Shown: positions 60,994 to 64,000 of the stretch, piece by piece
How the letters are laid out: every line of letters begins with the position of its first letter
Numbering within the stretch: the first letter of the stretch is position 1
Assembly: GCA_951640195.1 (NCBI GenBank)
Contig: OX621170.1
Coordinates: 2,132,299 to 2,196,298, forward strand
Direction: 5' to 3'
Length of the DNA: 64,000 bases
From: Porpolomopsis calyptriformis
Lineage: Eukaryota; Basidiomycota; Agaricomycetes; Agaricales; Hygrophoraceae
The notes under the pieces: generated by a model
Told to the model about the DNA's origin: nothing
Database searches by the model: none
What the model saw: the letters and a program-made list of their open reading frames with translations, nothing else
Position numbers and translations under genes: made by a program

Positions 60994-61907
60994 AAATGTG
61001 TGTCACGTTGCCCTGGAGTCATTCACTGGGCCGTAGCCAACTAGGGAGAAAATCCCTGGTTGGGCTCGAGAGGTCAAAATCCATCGCCGGTGGGTCTCTG
61101 AGAAAGGCAGAGCGTACCCATCCATGTTGTTACCACGTCGGTGCAGTGGTTAGTGTCCGTGTGTGTGTGCAGCTGGGTGTGATCCCCACCTGTACCCTTT
61201 AGGGAGGTCGTAATGACCAACTCTGCTATTGGACTGTACCTAGCTGGGAGGTCTTTGGACCGCTGGTTTCTTTGCCACACCAATTAGGGAGACTTATGTC
61301 GACCTGGTCCAGGTAGTACACCTATAGGGGAGATGCTACATCGCTGAGGGCCACACACGTCAAGAAGCATTGCCTTACTGCACTCAGGGTGCCCACAAGG
61401 GACCCTTTAGACGGGTTACAAACGCGAGAACACATAATACAAGAGTGCCCGCAATACGACGAACACAAAAACCTCCTCCGGAAAGCATCAAGAAATATCT
61501 CACTGCCAGAGATCGTTCATACTCAAACCTGGAGCGTTCACCAAGACAGGCAGACCCTATGCCAAACCCAAATCCCCCACGTTCGATGAAGAACCCACAG
61601 TCCCAGTCCAACAGGATGACGACACAACCGAGGGCAACCTAGCCCAGGAAGGCCAACCTATGGCCACACCCCCAAATGCCGAAAACGGTGCAACTCCAGC
61701 ACAATAAGAAAACACCCAACTCAACCCACAAATCACGAGACTCACTGCGTCACCCAAAGCCCCAGGGATTGACCCCCTCATATGTATATAAACAAAGTAG
61801 CAGGGCTGGTCATAGATAACCAGCCACCACGTCTTAGCACGTACGCTTGCTTGTTGCGGTATATAAATGCTGAAATCAAAAAAAAAAAAAAAAAATGTGT
61901 GTCACGT
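60994..61907 (+). mobile_element. A-tailed non-LTR retroelement, 5'-truncated, with target-site duplication
   Basis: Body 61009-61892 (884 bp), flanked by a 15-bp direct repeat AAATGTGTGTCACGT at 60994-61008 and 61893-61907, and ending in a run of A. A frame near 61410-61520 reads TREHIIQECPQYDEH then NLLRKASRNISLPEI, the C-terminal zinc-knuckle region typical of fungal Tad1-like LINEs. The first third holds a tRNA-like stretch (GGTGCAGTGGTTAGTG at about 61139, a B-box-like GGGTGTGATCCCCACC at about 61174), so it may be a SINE with a LINE-derived tail. Dead copy. Confidence 0.8.
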
Positions 61908-61913
61908 GAGTCT
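61902..61913 (+). promoter_or_regulatory. promoter element TCACGTGAGTCT
   Basis: 58 bp before the TET/JBP start codon and identical to 57291-57302. The retroelement at 60994-61907 inserted at the same point of the motif. Confidence 0.6.
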
Positions 61914-61971
61914 AAGTTGAAGCCCACTGTGAGTTGCAAAGTCGTCAAGTACTACCCATTCTTAAAGTGAA

Positions 61972-63964
61972 ATGCCTGTGAGAGGAACCCCACAAGTTCC
62001 ACAACGAATGCATTGACTCATGGCTAACATTAAAGGATTTGCTACGCAGTAACACATTGTTGGAAGCTTCTGGTATACCGATCCAGACCAACATCCTCCT
62101 CCTCCCTCGCCTCCAGGCTGCAATTGACATCGAGCAGCATCCAGACTATGACCCGACTGAAGGGCAGGCATTTTTGCCCTATAATCAGCCTCCTCCGGTA
62201 GGGGATATGTCATATATGATAGAACCCAACGATCTCGATGGTAAGGCAGAAATATCGTAACTATTAAATGAAAACATAACATTCCTATACAGGACATCCA
62301 GGAGATACATGCTGGGGAACAAAGAAAGCCAACCTCTTACCAATGATCAGAGGTATGAACATACTGGCCAATAAGGGACCAAACCCGCCCCTTTCCCCCC
62401 TGCATGTAAGGAAGAGTATTCCCTCTGTCAAAGGTCACCCTCGAACAACTTCAACTGTCAAGAGGTCAAAGAAATCAAGCCACAAGCATCGCAGGGAGCG
62501 ACGGCAGGAAGCATCCCTCCACACGATAAAAGTGGGATGCGTCAAGCCTACCAACGTCAGACTGAAACACATCGCGTCATCCATCCCAATATCGACCACG
62601 GTAGCAACGGAGACCCTTCCTGTGACTGGCCCTGGGTTCACAGCTCTGCGGTCAGAGAAGAGCAAGAGGATCGAGATAAAGGAGTATTCTCTGGAGGATG
62701 TGTTGAGAAACGCACCCCAATTTGGGTTTAGAATCCAGGAATGGGATGGCATGTAGGTCGATTTCTACCCAATCAAACAAGATTCTCGATCTGATTCGGT
62801 GAAAATGTACTGCTAGTCGTGCGACGCCAATCCTCGATTCTGAGGGGCGTGTGGTAGCTCTTCTAGGTGGACGTCCCCAGTCTCCTGAATGGGAAATCAT
62901 ACACAATGAGGCTGCCCAAAGAATCTCAGAAGCTCGGGGGCTTTGCGAATTTTCTGCAAAGGATGCATCCCACCGCCGGTGCCGCTCTCCATCCCTCGCC
63001 TGCGGTTTTTCATTCGGAGGAGGACAAAAAGTACAGTATACTTTTCCTCTGCCGCTATGTTTTTTTAATCACGATCTTGGAACATTTTCGTAAAGGTTCC
63101 AGGAAATCTTGGCCTTACACACAACAATCACGCGGTCATGACGGATTTGATACAATGCTCTGCCATCCAAAGGATAGCAGGGTTCTCGAACGGGCTGTTT
63201 GCAGCTTGGGCACCACGCCTGTACAAGTACTACTCTACCACGATGTCGGGGCTCCTAGGCCACCATCCACAGCTTAGGATGAACTTCAAAAATAGCGTCT
63301 GGAGTGCTATGACCTTCAACTTTGGTCCTAAGACGATATGTCTGCCTCATCGCGACTTCTCGAACCTTGCCTTTGGGTGGTGTGCTATTACTGCGTTAGG
63401 AGACTTTGATCCGAAAAAAGGAGGCCACCTTTTACTTTGGGATATTAAGTTGGCGATAGAGTTTCCCCCCGGTTCCACGGTGCTTATCCCTTCCGCAATA
63501 TTCTGTCACTCCAACACCAAGGTGCAGGCACACGAGACCCGTGTTTCGTGTACACAGTATGCAGCTGGAGGGCTGTTCAGATGGGTCGAGCATGGATATC
63601 GGACAGCGAATGATTTCATGATGCAGGATCCGATTGGGAAACTAGCCTGCGACTTGCAATCCTCCCCACGATGGAAGAGGGCATCGGAACTTTTCTCTAC
63701 CTATTCAGAGCTAAGAGGGGTAAGCAACTTTCCATACTGCGACTCTTGCATGGCTCCGTTACCCAACAACAACTTTTTCAGGAATCTCCCTCCGGTTCAT
63801 AGCAGCATATCTACTGTATAGAGGCTATGTCGCAGTGAAATATGTTTAGATTTTGATTTTTTACAAAGCTACTTCTTCGTTGTATACAGTATGGAACGCA
63901 AGATTTGCCTGCTAAGAAAACTTTAAATGCCGTCAACCTGTCAATCTATGACATGCCGAGGTAA
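61972..63964 (+). CDS. TET/JBP-family 2-oxoglutarate/Fe(II) DNA-base oxygenase
   Basis: Exons 61972-61977, 62036-62240, 62293-62752, 62817-63030 and 63096-63719, with likely 3' exons 63782-63843 and 63890-63964. The first intron (58 nt, CTAAC branch point) leaves only Met-Pro in exon 1. A basic stretch near 62450-62510 (KRSKKSSHKHRRERR) could bind DNA or target the nucleus. The oxygenase core is complete: ATPILDSEGRVVALLGGRP, SFGGGQ, NFGP, PHRDFSN (H-x-D ligands), GGHLLLWDIKLAIEFPPG, FCHSN (distal His) and ETRVSCTQYAAGGLFRWV (Arg for 2-oxoglutarate). TET/JBP enzymes oxidise 5-methylcytosine or thymine in DNA; basidiomycetes carry many copies, often beside KDZ transposons. After exon 5 the predicted splice puts the conserved 3' exons one base out of frame, so the C-terminal end is uncertain. 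Confidence 0.85.
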
Positions 63965-64000
63965 AGGACCTTGGGTACACTGTATGATATTTACTGTTTG

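Noticed and set aside
61137..61199. tRNA gene
   Set aside because: A-box- and B-box-like stretches exist, but no full cloverleaf could be drawn, and it lies inside an A-tailed retroelement with target-site duplication. Treated as a SINE-like head.

Overview
The window looks like nuclear DNA of a filamentous basidiomycete (Agaricomycetes). Its genes are dense with 45-80 nt GT-AG introns that carry CTAAY-type branch points. It holds a Ty3/gypsy chromovirus, the 3' end of a non-LTR retroelement, paired F-box genes, and a TET/JBP-type oxygenase of the kind known to be expanded in basidiomycetes. I cannot name the species. All gene models below were spliced by eye.

Layout. 1-345 is a GC-rich minisatellite. 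346-7329 is a full chromovirus with two 359-bp LTRs, a self-priming type primer site and two in-frame stops in pol. 7330-7652 holds the last exons of an unidentified gene. 7463-31415 and 31416-55370 are two head-to-tail copies of a 23.95-kb segment, about 99.85 % identical. Right of the duplication lie an Ulp1-type protease gene (minus strand), a long zinc-finger gene and a TET/JBP dioxygenase gene (both plus strand). Two A-tailed retroelement insertions sit in the promoters of these last two genes.

Each 24-kb copy carries, in order: a 14-monomer satellite of ~145 bp; a ~1,640-residue unidentified protein (minus); a BAH-PHD protein; a sirtuin; a protein of a small family defined here by a PWAVR...HSFGHS motif; the same family module fused to a JmjC domain; a third family member (minus); a relic of the 3' end of a TET/JBP gene; a small Ser/Thr-rich protein (minus); two convergent F-box genes forming a large inverted repeat; and an AT-hook protein. 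The Ulp1 gene on the right flank seems to carry a diverged copy of the same family module.

Function. Nearly every recognisable product is a chromatin reader, eraser or DNA-base modifier: BAH-PHD, sirtuin, JmjC, AT-hook, Ulp1 SUMO-type protease, PHD/ADD-like zinc finger and TET/JBP. Several promoters carry CACGTGA, and two share TCACGTGAGTCT 50-60 bp before the start codon. The cluster therefore reads as one co-regulated epigenetic-modifier island with a shared targeting module, part of which was recently duplicated in tandem. No transposase was recognised, so mobility of the island is only an inference. Most differences between the two copies are CpG/TpG transitions, which points to cytosine methylation of this DNA.
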